Assembly (NCBI GenBank): GCA_963754135.1
Contig: CAVWEY010000003.1
Span: 2,294,001 to 2,358,000 of the forward strand
DNA length: 64,000 nucleotides
Source: JAJFUI01 sp963754135
GTDB lineage: Bacteria; Planctomycetota; Planctomycetia; Pirellulales; Thermoguttaceae
Direction: 5' to 3'
In this document: positions 45,497 to 54,614 of the stretch, one piece after another
How the letters are laid out: every line of letters starts with the position of its first letter
How positions within the stretch are numbered: position 1 is the stretch's first letter
Program-made: the position numbers and the translations under genes
Notes under the pieces: model-generated
Seen by the model: only the letters and a program-made list of their open reading frames with translations
Database searches by the model: none
What the model was told of the DNA's origin: nothing

Positions 45497-46000
45497 TCAG
45501 AACTCCCGCGCTGTCGGCTCACTGGGAGGCGCGGGGACCGCCTCGGGGGCCGGCTGGGGCTGCAAGGGAGGCTGGGCGGACGAAGGTGGTGGCGGCAGTG
45601 ACTGCGTCGGCGGGTCGGCCGGCACGGGACTGCCCACCCCAAGCGGCAACATCGGCGGCCGGGCGTAGCCGTAAGATGGGTAGCCGTAATAATATGGGTA
45701 GCGATAGATGCCGCCGGCAAGCCACGGCCGAGCCGGGACCGGCAGCGGATAGCCGTATCGCACGGCCTGCCGATACGTCCGGTATGGGCCGTAGGCATAA
45801 CCGTAAGTGTAGGGGGTAAAGCCGTACGGGTATGCCGCGTAGCCGTAAGTGCGCGGCGCGAACCTGTAAGGACCGGCCACCACGGGCGGGTAGATCGGGT
45901 AGGGCGTCCCATATGGCTGCTGTGCCGGCGCGGTGGCTACCAGCAGCAGGCCCCAGATCGCCGCAAAGGCGACGCCACGCAGAACGGCCATAGGGCTCAT
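45497..46000 (-). CDS. Secreted Tyr/Pro/Gly-rich low-complexity protein
   Basis: The ATG at 46000 has AAGGAG 8 bases upstream. After a signal peptide (AVLRGVAFAAIWGLLLVATA) the 167-residue protein is nearly all Tyr, Gly, Pro and Arg: repeated YGYAYGPYRTYRQ, YRYPYYYGYPSYGYARP, then a Pro/Gln/Ala tail. Similar sequences occur in planctomycetes as short secreted proteins, perhaps structural or cross-linked by tyrosines (inference). Confidence 0.7.
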   Translation of the reverse strand: MSPMAVLRGVAFAAIWGLLLVATAPAQQPYGTPYPIYPPVVAGPYRFAPRTYGYAAYPYGFTPYTYGYAYGPYRTYRQAVRYGYPLPVPARPWLAGGIYRYPYYYGYPSYGYARPPMLPLGVGSPVPADPPTQSLPPPPSSAQPPLQPQPAPEAVPAPPSEPTAREF

Positions 46001-46014
46001 GATGTCACTCCTTC

Positions 46015-46090
46015 GGTGGCACGCCCTGAAAGGGCGTGACAGGTTTGGCTCAGTTTCCCGGCTGACCACGCCCTTTCAGGGCGTGCCACC
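46015..46090. repeat. Inverted-pair repeat (GGTGG + CACGCCCT-GAA-AGGGCGTG)
   Basis: Units 46015-46038 and 46067-46090 are perfect inverse copies. The same family recurs at 54507-54587 and, more diverged, at 30347-30424. The foot is GGTGG rather than GTAG. Confidence 0.9.
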
Positions 46091-46141
46091 CGGCCGGACG
46101 CCACAGAAGTGTACCGGGCGGAGAGCCGGGCGGCAACCACC

Positions 46142-48830
46142 CTACGGGACCGCCTTGCTCACCAGCACTACGTCTTGTTCCTGTTCGTCGTTGAGTTGGA
46201 AGCCGCGGTTGCGGAAGGTGGCCAACATGCGGCTGTTGTCCTTGGAGACCTCGGCGACGATCTTATGGACGCCCCAGGTTTTGGCCACTTCGAGACAATA
46301 GTCGGTCAACAGTCCGCCCAGGCCGTGGCCGTGCCAACGGTCGACGACGATGACGGCGTATTCGGCGGCGTCGTGGTCGGCGTCGGCCACCAGCCGGCCC
46401 ACCCCGATCAGCTTCCGCTGCCCTTCCTCCTCCACCTCGGCCACGATGCCCAACTCGCGGTCGTAGTCGATGAAGCAGTAGCGCGTGGCCATTTCGTGAG
46501 TGGTTTGCTTGAAGAGGTAACTGAAGCGGAACCAGAGCGACTGGGTCGAGCAGCTTCCCAGCAAGTCGTGCCACAGCGGCTCGTCTTCCGGCTTGATCGG
46601 CCGCAGCACAACCGGCGTGCCGTCCTTGAGTTTCCGCTCCGTCACGTATTCCTCGGGATACGGCCGGATGGCGAGGTGGGCGTAGGGGCGGACCGTGCGG
46701 ACTACCAGGTCCCGGTCGATCACCACGCGGGCGTCCAAGGCGATCACGTCTTCCGGCGTGACCAGCAGCGGATTGATGTCCAACTCCTTGATCTCGGGAT
46801 AGTCGGCGACGAGGTAGGAGAACCGCATGATGATCTCGATCAGGCGGTCGATGTTGGCGCCGGGCTTGCCGCGGTAGCCCTTCAACAGCGGCCAGGACTT
46901 GAGCGATTCCAACATGCGGCGGGCGAGGGCCTCGTTCAAGGGGGGCAGCCCCAGGGCCCGGTCGCGGAATACCTCGGCCGCGACGCCGCCCATGCCGACC
47001 ATGATCACCGAACCGAAGATGGGGTCCTTCTTCGACCCCATGATCAGCTCGAAGCTGTTGGGATAGGTGACCATCTTTTGCACGGTGACGCCGACGATTT
47101 CGGCCTCCGGCCGTTTTTCTTTGGCCCGTTTGGTGATCTGTTCGAACGCCGCCCTGACCCGCTCGTCGCTGCTGAGATTGAGCATCACGCCGCCGACGTC
47201 GGTTTTGTGGGTGATCTGCGGCGAGTGGACCTTCAGGACGACCGGATAGCCGAGGCGGTGAGCCACCTCGACCGCCTCGTCGGCGCTTCGAGCGGCCTGC
47301 GGCTTGGTGACGGGGATCTCGTAGGCCTCGAGGAACGCCTTCGAGACGTTTTCCGACAGGATCTCGCCCCCTTCGGTCAGGATCGTGTCGAACACGCCGC
47401 GGAGCCGCTTCCGGTCGAGGGTGAACCCCAAGGGGATGTCCTTAGGGGTTTCGTGGAGGATTTCGAGATTGCGGGCGTAGGAGACCAGGTGCATGAACGC
47501 CCGGACCGCCTTTTCCGGCGTGTTGTAGGTGGGGATGCCGGCGGTGTTTAGTAATTGGATGCCTTCGGCCACCACGCGGCCGCCCATCCAGGCGGCCAGC
47601 ACGGGCTTGTGGGCGTGGCTGGCCGCCTTGCCCACCGCCGCCGCCGTGGCCGTCGGATCGGTCATCGCCTGCGGCGTCAGGATCACCAGCACCGCGTCGG
47701 TGTTCTTGTCCTTGAGCACGATCTCCACCGCCTTGGCGAAGCGGTCGGGCGGGGCATCGCCCAACACGTCGATCGGGTTGCCGTGCGACCAGCAGACCGG
47801 CAAGAGCTCGTTCAGTTGGGCCATCGTCTCGTCGGTGATCGCGGCCAGCACGCCGTCGCGCTCGATCAGGGCGTCGGTGGTCATCACGCCCGGCCCGCCG
47901 GCGTTGGTGATGATCGCCAGCCGGGCACCCTTGGGAGGCTGCTGCCGGGCCAACAGCTCGGCGCAGTCGAACATGTCCTCGATCTGGAAGATGCGCTCGA
48001 TGCCGGCCCGCTGAAAGGCCGCTTCGTAGAACGGAGTCCACGCCGGCCATGGCGCCGGTGTGGGAGGCCGCCGCCTGGGCCGACTCGGCAAACCGGCCGG
48101 CTTTGTAGGCCACGATCGGTTTGGTCCGCGCAAAAGCCCGCGCCGCCGACATGAACTCGCGGGCCTCGCTGATCGACTCGATGTAGAGGATGATCGAACG
48201 GGTCTCCGTGGCCGAGCCGAAATAGTCGATCAAATCGCCCATGCTCACGTCGAGCATGTTCCCCACGGAAACGAAGTACGAAAATCCGATGCCCTCGTCC
48301 AGTGCCCAATCGAGCACCGACGTGCAGAGCGCCCCGGACTGGGAGATGAAGCCGATGTGGCCCTTGGCGGGCGAGGCGGCGGCGAAGCTGGCGTTCAAGT
48401 TGATCCCCGGCACGATCAGCCCCAGGCAGTTGGGGCCCAGAATCCTCATGCCGTCGAACTTGCGTTGTTCCTGGCGGACGAGTTGTTCGAGTTTCCGCCC
48501 CTCTGCGCCGATCTCGCGGAAGCCGGCGGAGATGATCACCAGCCCTTTGGTCCCGGCCTCGCCGCACTGCCGCACCAGCGCGGGGACGGAGCCGGCCGGC
48601 GTGCAGATCACCGCCAAGTCCGCCGCATGGGGCAGGCTGGGGATGTCTTTGTACGCCTGAATCCCCTGCACGGCCTCGCGCTTGGGGTTGACCGGGTAGA
48701 CGACGCCGCGGAAACCCGAGCCGACCAGGTTCCGCAGCACGGTGTAGCCGACGCTGGTGGGGGCGTCGCTGGCGCCGATCACGGCCACGCGATGCGGCTC
48801 AAAAATCTTGTCCAGGTTCCGGATGCTCAC
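46142..48830 (-). CDS. ADP-forming acyl-CoA synthetase fused to a GNAT acetyltransferase, frameshifted near 48030
   Basis: Domains in order: CoA-binding (FEPHRVAVIGASDAPTSVGY), succinyl-CoA-ligase-like (GHIGFISQSGALCTSVLDWA with the region for the phospho-His), ATP-grasp (RLGYPVVLKVHSPQITHKTD, then GGVMLNLSSDERV), and a C-terminal GNAT domain (DRWHGHGLGGLLTDYCLEVA). The frame shifts at about 48030 between HTGAMAGVDS and FYEAAFQRAGIERIFQIED. Joined length of about 895 matches the acetate-CoA ligase/GNAT family. Relatives either make acyl-CoA with ADP release or act as protein lysine acetyltransferases (Pat/YfiQ). Which applies here is not clear. Confidence 0.88.
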
Positions 48831-48854
48831 TCTCTGCTCCTCAGTTGCTCGTCA

Positions 48855-48947
48855 GTAGGGTGGGACAAGCTCTGGCGCAGTCCCACCAATCCCCAATGGG
48901 CCGCCGGGAAAGCTGGTGGGACGGCGCTATGACTTGTCCCACCCTAC
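48855..48947. repeat. REP inverted pair, family D (GTAG + GGTGGGAC stem)
   Basis: Plus strand from 48855: GTAG, GGTGGGAC, a 13-base loop, GTCCCACC. Minus strand from 48947: the same stem with a different loop. It lies 25 bases before the acyl-CoA synthetase start, so it may sit in that gene's leader. Confidence 0.9.
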
Positions 48948-49359
48948 CCCTCCAGTTGGTCGAACGCTACGGGCGGCCTTTAAGTATAGGTTAAACCCCG
49001 GATTATAATGCCCCGGCAGGGGGCGTGGAAGTGCCGGGGATTTGCGTTGTCCCATCGGGTCAGGCTGCCCCGCAGAAATACGCGGACTGCAACGGTCGGG
49101 CAGACATTGCCGCTCACGCCGACTTTGAGTCCAATTCAGGGACTCTCGCGGCCATCGGGCACGGGCCGGCGGTTGCGGTCGGCCGCAGGTAGTGGCCAAA
49201 CATTCGTCCCGCCGGCACAAGGCCGGTGGGGACGCGAACTCTACGACCGCGTGACAAGCCCCGCGGGACCGCCACGAGTTGGTCAACAACTCGCGTTTTG
49301 GTCAATTTCGGACACCACCTGGGGGGAGCGGTCAGGTTTCAGCGGTCAGGTTTTTGGAC

Positions 49360-49418
49360 GTAGGACGGATTTCCCAATCCGTCCACCGCCCTGGGACGGA
49401 TTAGGAAATCCGTCCTAC
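49360..49418. repeat. REP inverted pair, family E (GTAG + GACGGATT-TCCC-AATCCGTC)
   Basis: Plus-strand unit from 49360 has an 8-bp stem with TCCC loop. The minus-strand unit from 49418 has the same stem with TCCT loop. Structure is identical to families A, C and D. Confidence 0.92.
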
Positions 49419-49482
49419 GGTGCGGCAGGCCATCATGCCGCTCTCGGGCGGGGGTTTTCAAGATCAAGAATCGGGCCAGCAA

Positions 49483-49560
49483 GTAGGTCCCGGCTGCCGG
49501 GCGGGACATGATCCGGGCCGAAATCGGCCCGCAGCGTCCCGCCCGGCAGGCGAGACCTAC
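49483..49560. repeat. REP-like inverted pair (GTAG + GTCCCG.. stem)
   Basis: Plus strand from 49483: GTAG, then GTCCCGGCTGCCGGGCGGGAC, separated here as GTCCCG-GCTGCCGG-GCGGGAC. The minus strand from 49560 reads GTAG then GTCTCGCC-TGCC-GGGCGGGAC. The centre holds a further palindrome (CGGGCCGAAATCGGCCCG). The stems are less regular than in families A-E. Confidence 0.75.
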
Positions 49561-49951
49561 TGCCCACGCCCTGGCCGGTGTTGCCCAGTGGAAATTGGCC
49601 CCACGGGATTACATGTGGTTACTTGACGCCCCAATTGGGAAGGGTACGATGGTTGGCGTGGCTTTGGCGGCGGGGAGCGGGCGCAGGCGGCTTTGGCTCG
49701 GCAGCGCGTGGATGCCATTCCCGCCCGCGCCGTCAGGGCCCGGCGCGGTAGGCGGATTAAAGGCTCCCGACCCCGTAAGCCTGCCTCGGCTACTTCCACT
49801 GGGGGCGGAATTCTGATCGGAGAAGAGTCTTGCTCGTGTCTTGCGGCAGTAAAAACCCGGTCCAAAACGAACTTCGAGCAAATAGTTGTATATGGTGTTA
49901 CCGGAATTACTCAAATGTCGCCGGAATTAACCAACCGAAATTAACCACCAA

Positions 49952-50509
49952 TTAACCACCGGGCTTTGTCGTTTCGACCAACTCGGCAAGGCGGTATTCG
50001 ATCTCTAGCAGCTTTTCGCGAGTCTTTAATTCGCACTTTTCGACCACATGCCGGATCAGAATCGTAGCTCCTATGACGAGGAAAACCAGACCGCAAATAA
50101 TCTTCCGCAACCCGACGGTGCTGTCGGGAGCGAATACCATGAGCAAGGTCACGAGGATGACCGGAAGTATCCACGCGAGTGCCGCGTAAGCTGCCGTGTC
50201 GGTTATCAAGTTCATCGAGCCACGCCGGGCCATGCGCAGTCCCAGGATGGCAAAGCCGATCCCAAACAGTGCTACTGCCGCGAGGCCGATCCAGCCGGTC
50301 AACGGGAGTGGTGCCGGCGCGATGATCGCCACCGTGCCGCCAAGTATGGCGGCTCCCAGCCCCATGACTGTCGAGATAAGCGTAATCCACCGACCCACTC
50401 CAGTGAGCGGTTTTTCCAGCATGGCCTGCATCTCCTTATCGTATCGTTCTTTCAAAGCAGGCGTCACCTGCTCTGTTTTCAACAAGCGCTCGCGAAAACT
50501 GTCATTCAT
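49952..50509 (-). CDS. Membrane protein coupled to an ECF sigma factor (possible anti-sigma factor)
   Basis: The 185-residue protein has a soluble N-terminus (MNDSFRERLLKTEQVTPALK, KEMQAMLEKPLTGVGRW), four membrane segments (ITLISTVMGLGAAILGG, LTGWIGLAAVALFGIGFAIL, AAYAALAWILPVILVTLLMV, IICGLVFLVIGATILI) and a charged helical C-tail (CELKTREKLLEIEYRLAELV). Its start overlaps the sigma-factor stop as ATGA. It has no zinc anti-sigma motif, but coupling and layout make it the likely regulator of that sigma factor (inference). Confidence 0.75.
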   Translation of the reverse strand: MNDSFRERLLKTEQVTPALKERYDKEMQAMLEKPLTGVGRWITLISTVMGLGAAILGGTVAIIAPAPLPLTGWIGLAAVALFGIGFAILGLRMARRGSMNLITDTAAYAALAWILPVILVTLLMVFAPDSTVGLRKIICGLVFLVIGATILIRHVVEKCELKTREKLLEIEYRLAELVETTKPGG

Positions 50510-51063
50510 GGGCTGCCCTCCTCGCTTTCAAGGATGGCCCGAAGTGCTCGTTTGGCGTAGTATAGACGCGATTTGACCGTCCCTACAGGAACCGTGAGAA
50601 CCTCTGCCATCTGCTCCAAGGAAAGGTCTTCCAGGAAATAGAGTGTCAGCACCTCGCGGTGGGCCAACGAGATGCGAGCGAGGGCGCGGTGTACTTGTTC
50701 GGCGTCCTCGAAATGCCAAGCTTCCTCGGCCCCCACAAATCCTGCCAAGTCGGCGTTATCTTCCATCCGGGCCTGTTCCCGGTAGCGGCCTCGCCAATGA
50801 CTGGCGGCCGTGCGTCGGGCGATCTGGTACAGCCAGGTCGGCAGACGTTCTGGGCGTTCCAACGTTTTGATTGCTTTGAAGACCTTAATCCAAGTTTGCT
50901 GCAAGACATCCCACGCATCCTCCTCCGTTGCGACCAGTCGGCGCACGTAGTAAAGCAGCCGCCCTTCCCATTGGCGGATCAACTCGTCGAATGCTTCCTT
51001 TTCTCCCCGTTTGCAGCGGAGAACTAACAGTTCCAGAAGGATGGTCTGTCTGTCTCTCGCCAA
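50506..51063 (-). CDS. ECF RNA polymerase sigma factor
   Basis: Region 2 is seen as LLYYVRRLVATEEDAWDVLQ and WIKVFKAIKTLERPERLPTW, and region 4 as LARISLAHREVLTLYFLEDL followed by LEQMAEVLTVPVGTVKSRLY. I choose the TTG at 51063, 7 bases after GGAGGG; a TTG 5 codons upstream would overlap the ribosome site. About 185 residues, normal. It is translationally coupled to the four-TM protein downstream. Confidence 0.9.
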   Translation of the reverse strand: MARDRQTILLELLVLRCKRGEKEAFDELIRQWEGRLLYYVRRLVATEEDAWDVLQQTWIKVFKAIKTLERPERLPTWLYQIARRTAASHWRGRYREQARMEDNADLAGFVGAEEAWHFEDAEQVHRALARISLAHREVLTLYFLEDLSLEQMAEVLTVPVGTVKSRLYYAKRALRAILESEEGSP

Positions 51064-51324
51064 CGGCGAACCCTCCAACGTCCTCTATTCTAGTCACTGG
51101 CCAAACGTGCCAGGTTCAAGCATGGCCCGTGAAATTCATATTTTGCCGGAAATTTCCGTATATTCGTGAGCATCCGGTGAATACCACCCTTGCCTGGTTC
51201 CGTGGGGAGGTTCCGGGGGACAGCATCCGCAAATCACGGAGCCTTGCAGTAGTTTTATGTGCCAGGCCCGGAGCTCTCTCGAACGGCGGTCTTGGGTGTA
51301 TTGCCCCGTCACGCCCGTTCCCGG

Positions 51325-53050
51325 CTATTTCCACTCCGTCCGCCGGCAGCCGGCGTGCGAAAGCGGCCCAACCGCGGCGCGGACCTTGTCCGGCAGCGGG
51401 CCGATGGGGCCGAGCCCTTCGGTCGATTTTAGCAGGAAGCCGTCGCCCCGCAACTCGACCGCCACCGGGGCCAGCGTCGAATGCACGTCCTCGCCGAACC
51501 GCTCCCGCCATTGGGCCAGCGTGTTGTCGGGGTTCCAACTGTGCCGCATGGTCGGGGTCCAGCCCGTGTTGGCGAAGACGTTGTAATCCGAGTGGTTCGA
51601 CGTGACGGTGCGGCGGTACGGGGCGGCGTCGGCGCCCATGTAGAGCGTCAAGTCGCAACCCCGCGTCACGGTGGCGGCCGCGACGTAGTTGCCCACCAGG
51701 AGGTTGTTCAGGACGTGGACGTTCTCCAGCGGCCAATCGTCGCCACGGGGCATGGCGACGATGCCGCAATCGTTGCCGGCCACCGTGTTGTGGACCACCC
51801 AGGTGTTCTGCGAGCCGGAGATGTAGATTCCCCGGCCGCGGTTCGCGTAGACGAGGTTGTCGGCGATGATGCCGCCCCCTTTGTTGATCTCGAAGAAGAT
51901 GCCCGTGCCGTCGTTGTGATGGCAGACGTTGCCGAGGATGCGGATGTCGGCGTTGTCGGTGTCGAACCAGAATGCCGTCGGAAGCGACATTGTAGGCGGC
52001 CTCGCAGTCGCGGATGGTGCAGCGTTGGTTGCCGGGGATGCACTTCATGCCGCCGCAGTGCCAGCCGGCGAAGAAGCGGCGGTAGTTGTTCCAAAGCAGC
52101 GTGCAGCCCTCGATCGTGCAGTCGCGGCAGCCGCCCATTCCCAGGCCGGTGTTGCCGTTGTACGAAAGGTCGCAGTTGCGGACGACGCAATCCTCCGAGC
52201 CGCCCAGGCCGAGTCCACAGAAATCGCTCTGGTAGACCTTGCAGTCTTCGAGCGTCACCCGCTGGCAGTCGCCGATCGAGACCATCGGCCACTGTCCGCC
52301 AGGCTGGCGGTTGTGTCGCAATTCCAGTCCGCGGATCACCAGGTCGTGCTGTTTCTCGGCGGTGAGGACGAAGCCGCGGACGCCCACTTCGATGCAGAAC
52401 CAGCCCGGATCGCCCTGCATCTTCACGTAGAGCGTCTGGTCGGCCGGATCGAAGAAGAGCGAGTCCTGGATCAGGTCGTCCAAGCCCCGCCCGACCGTCG
52501 TCAGCTTCAAGTACTCGTCGTTCTTGTAGATCGGGTCGGGACCGATCCGCTGTAGCGGGCGGTTCTCGTCGATGAAGACCTGGGAGACCCAGCGGCGGGC
52601 CTTGTCCTGATAGCAGTCTTGGAAGCGGGCGTCGGTGAAAAACACCTCGCCCAGCGGGACCTTCCAGACGTCGGCAAACGCCTTGGGGTACGGCTCTTTC
52701 CGGTCGGTGTGTCCGGCCAGGCGGGTCCACGGGCCAGTGACGATCTCGGAGCCCTTCAAGACCACGCGGGCGCCCGGCGCGGCAGCGAAAGTGATCGGAC
52801 TCCCCGGCTCCCCGGAGGCCTTGATCTGGACGTACTCGCGGTAGACGCCGGTGGAGATGAGCACGGTATCGCCGGGGCGGAGTTCCTTGGCGGCTGCCGC
52901 CCGGCCGATGGTCTTCCAGGGGATGGCCTGGCTGCCGGGTCCGGCGTCCGTGGCCTTCGGGGCGGTTTGGGCGACGTGGAAGGTGGCGGCCCGGCCGACG
53001 CCCGCAACCATGCCGCAGACCAACAGCAGTCCTGGCAGGCACCTTCTCAT
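51325..53050 (-). CDS. Secreted right-handed parallel beta-helix protein, frameshifted near 51990
   Basis: The ATG at 53050 gives a signal peptide (RRCLPGLLLVCGMVAGVGRA), then a DUF1565-like start (IPWKTIGRAAAAKELRPGDT, VLISTGVYREYVQIKASGEP). The beta-helix coils follow (CQRVTLEDCKVYQSDFCGLG, CVVRNCDLSYNGNTGLGMGG, CTIEGCTLLWNNYRRFF). The frame breaks at AYNVASDG and resumes FWFDTDNADIRILGNVCHHN with more coils (NLVYANRGRGIYISGSQNTW). Joined length is about 575. Such proteins often bind or cut polysaccharides; the substrate is unknown. It lies 50 bases downstream of the ceramidase-like gene on the same strand. Confidence 0.8.
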
Positions 53051-53099
53051 GGCAATGTCTTTTCGTCGAGCCAATCGGATGGTTGCGGCAACGGCCACT

Positions 53100-54437
53100 T
53101 TATTTCGTCGCTTGCAGTACCGCGCGGCAGGCGGCGATCACGGTCTCCTCGACGGATTCGGCAAAGGGGCCGGGCAAGCCGACGTAGATCATGCTCTCCA
53201 CCGGTTCGTAGCCGCCTTCGCGCAAGATGCGCGTGGTCGGAATGTAGCACATCACGTCATTGCTGTAGCCGGCCACGATGAGGTTTTCGCGGGGGTTCTC
53301 ACGCTTCAACCGCAGGGCGTAATCGACCACGGCCTCGTTGCCCAGCGCCACCAGCGTCAGGGCCTTGCCCCAGCGCACGGCCTGCACGGGGCAATCGATC
53401 TGCCGGACCGGTCGGCCGGCGTCGATGGCCTCGAGCATCCGCTGGGCGCGGGCCTTGCGGAACCGGTCGGCGCTCTTGGCTTCCTCGACAAACGTGTCGC
53501 GCGATTGCGGGGCAAAATCCAGCTTCACCACCCGGTAGGCCGTGCGGATCGGGCCGCCGACCGGCTGCAACTCGCCCGATAGCACGCGGCGGACCTCGCC
53601 GGCCAGCGTCCGGCCGTGGGTCTCCGCCTGTTCAAGTTTGCCGCGGGGATTGGGGTTCTGGTCGCCGCCGCAGAGTTGCAGAAACATGGCCGTGGCGCCG
53701 GGCAGGGCCTTCTCCAGCTCGGCCTGGGCGAAGCCCGCGTAGTCGCCGTTGAACTTGTAGCAATTGCCGCCGAGCGTCGTGTTGTGACAGGCGTAGCCGA
53801 ACAGGACCGCCCGTAGTTTGCCATCCGGCGAGGCGATTTTCAGCACCGGCACATCGTGGTCGACGGGCCCCGTCGGGTTCACGCCGATGACCATGCCGCG
53901 CGGCGTCGCTTGCCGGCGATTGACGGCAAAGCCGGCCGAGCCGTGGCCGATCGAGATTTCCGCCGGGGCCAGATCGGCCAGGGCCAGCTCCGCCACGCGG
54001 ACCAGGTTGTCGGTCAGTCGCCGGCTGTACTGCGCAATGCGCTCCTGCTCCGCAGGGTCGGGCGGGAGCATGGCGGGGGCCGCCCCGACTTCGGGACCGG
54101 AATGGTTGTGCGCGGCGTTGACGAGAAGTTGCGAACGCTCGATGCCGTGCCTCCGTTTGAGCCGGGCGGCCACTTCTTCGGCGATCTCCCGCGGGACGGC
54201 GATCAGATCGGCGGTGAGGATCACCACGCGCCCGCCGCGGCCGTCCTCGATCGCCAGGGCCTTGGCCCAGAGGTCTTGGATCACGCCTTCGCTGGGGTGG
54301 GTGCGGACGGCATAGCCGGCCATCCAAACGGGCGTGCGTGGGGTGATGACGGCCCGCCCCACGCCCGCCCGATACTCGGCGGCCTGGAGTGTGCCGCAGC
54401 AGCAGAGGAACAGAAGTCCCAGGAGGATTCTCTTCAC
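53100..54437 (-). CDS. Secreted neutral/alkaline ceramidase-like protein
   Basis: The GTG start at 54437 has GAGGGAG upstream and yields a signal peptide (KRILLGLLFLCCCGTLQAAE). The 445-residue protein has the ceramidase N-terminal domain pattern: AGVGRAVITPRTPVWMAGYA, VVILTADLIAVPREIAEEVA, the zinc-binding NAAHNHSGPEVGAAP, FGYACHNTTLGGN and FLQLCGGDQNPNPRGK. Planctomycetes have many such proteins, most with no known substrate and not tied to ceramide. Probably co-transcribed with the beta-helix gene downstream. Confidence 0.88.
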   Translation of the reverse strand: MKRILLGLLFLCCCGTLQAAEYRAGVGRAVITPRTPVWMAGYAVRTHPSEGVIQDLWAKALAIEDGRGGRVVILTADLIAVPREIAEEVAARLKRRHGIERSQLLVNAAHNHSGPEVGAAPAMLPPDPAEQERIAQYSRRLTDNLVRVAELALADLAPAEISIGHGSAGFAVNRRQATPRGMVIGVNPTGPVDHDVPVLKIASPDGKLRAVLFGYACHNTTLGGNCYKFNGDYAGFAQAELEKALPGATAMFLQLCGGDQNPNPRGKLEQAETHGRTLAGEVRRVLSGELQPVGGPIRTAYRVVKLDFAPQSRDTFVEEAKSADRFRKARAQRMLEAIDAGRPVRQIDCPVQAVRWGKALTLVALGNEAVVDYALRLKRENPRENLIVAGYSNDVMCYIPTTRILREGGYEPVESMIYVGLPGPFAESVEETVIAACRAVLQATK

Positions 54438-54506
54438 AGTCGGCTCCCTCTTTCTTGTCGTACATTAGCCCGAAGCGCCGGGTGCCCAGATGATTCCACT
54501 ACAATT

Positions 54507-54587
54507 GGGTGGCACGCCCTGAAAGGGCGTGGCGGACGTTACGCTCCGACTTGGCGGCTCACCACGCCCTTTCAGGGCGTGCCACCC
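54507..54587. repeat. Inverted-pair repeat (GGGTGG + CACGCCCT-GAA-AGGGCGTG)
   Basis: Units 54507-54532 and 54562-54587; same family as 46015-46090. It lies in the gap between the S41 protease stop and the ceramidase-like gene start. Confidence 0.9.
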
Positions 54588-54614
54588 ACCCGTCAAATCA
54601 GGTGAGACGAACCA

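Larger units (their letters stand above)
48948..49951. other. 1-kb gap with repeats and no convincing gene
   Basis: Apart from the two REP pairs listed separately I see no coding frame with a plausible start or content. A plus-strand frame at 49693-49944 has arginine-rich GC-driven sequence at first and no ribosome site. The last 100 bases are AT-richer and could be the terminator region of the convergent membrane-protein gene. Confidence 0.5.

Noticed and set aside
49693..49944. Short plus-strand frame in the 49-kb gap
   Set aside because: No ribosome site, composition changes halfway, and no recognisable content.
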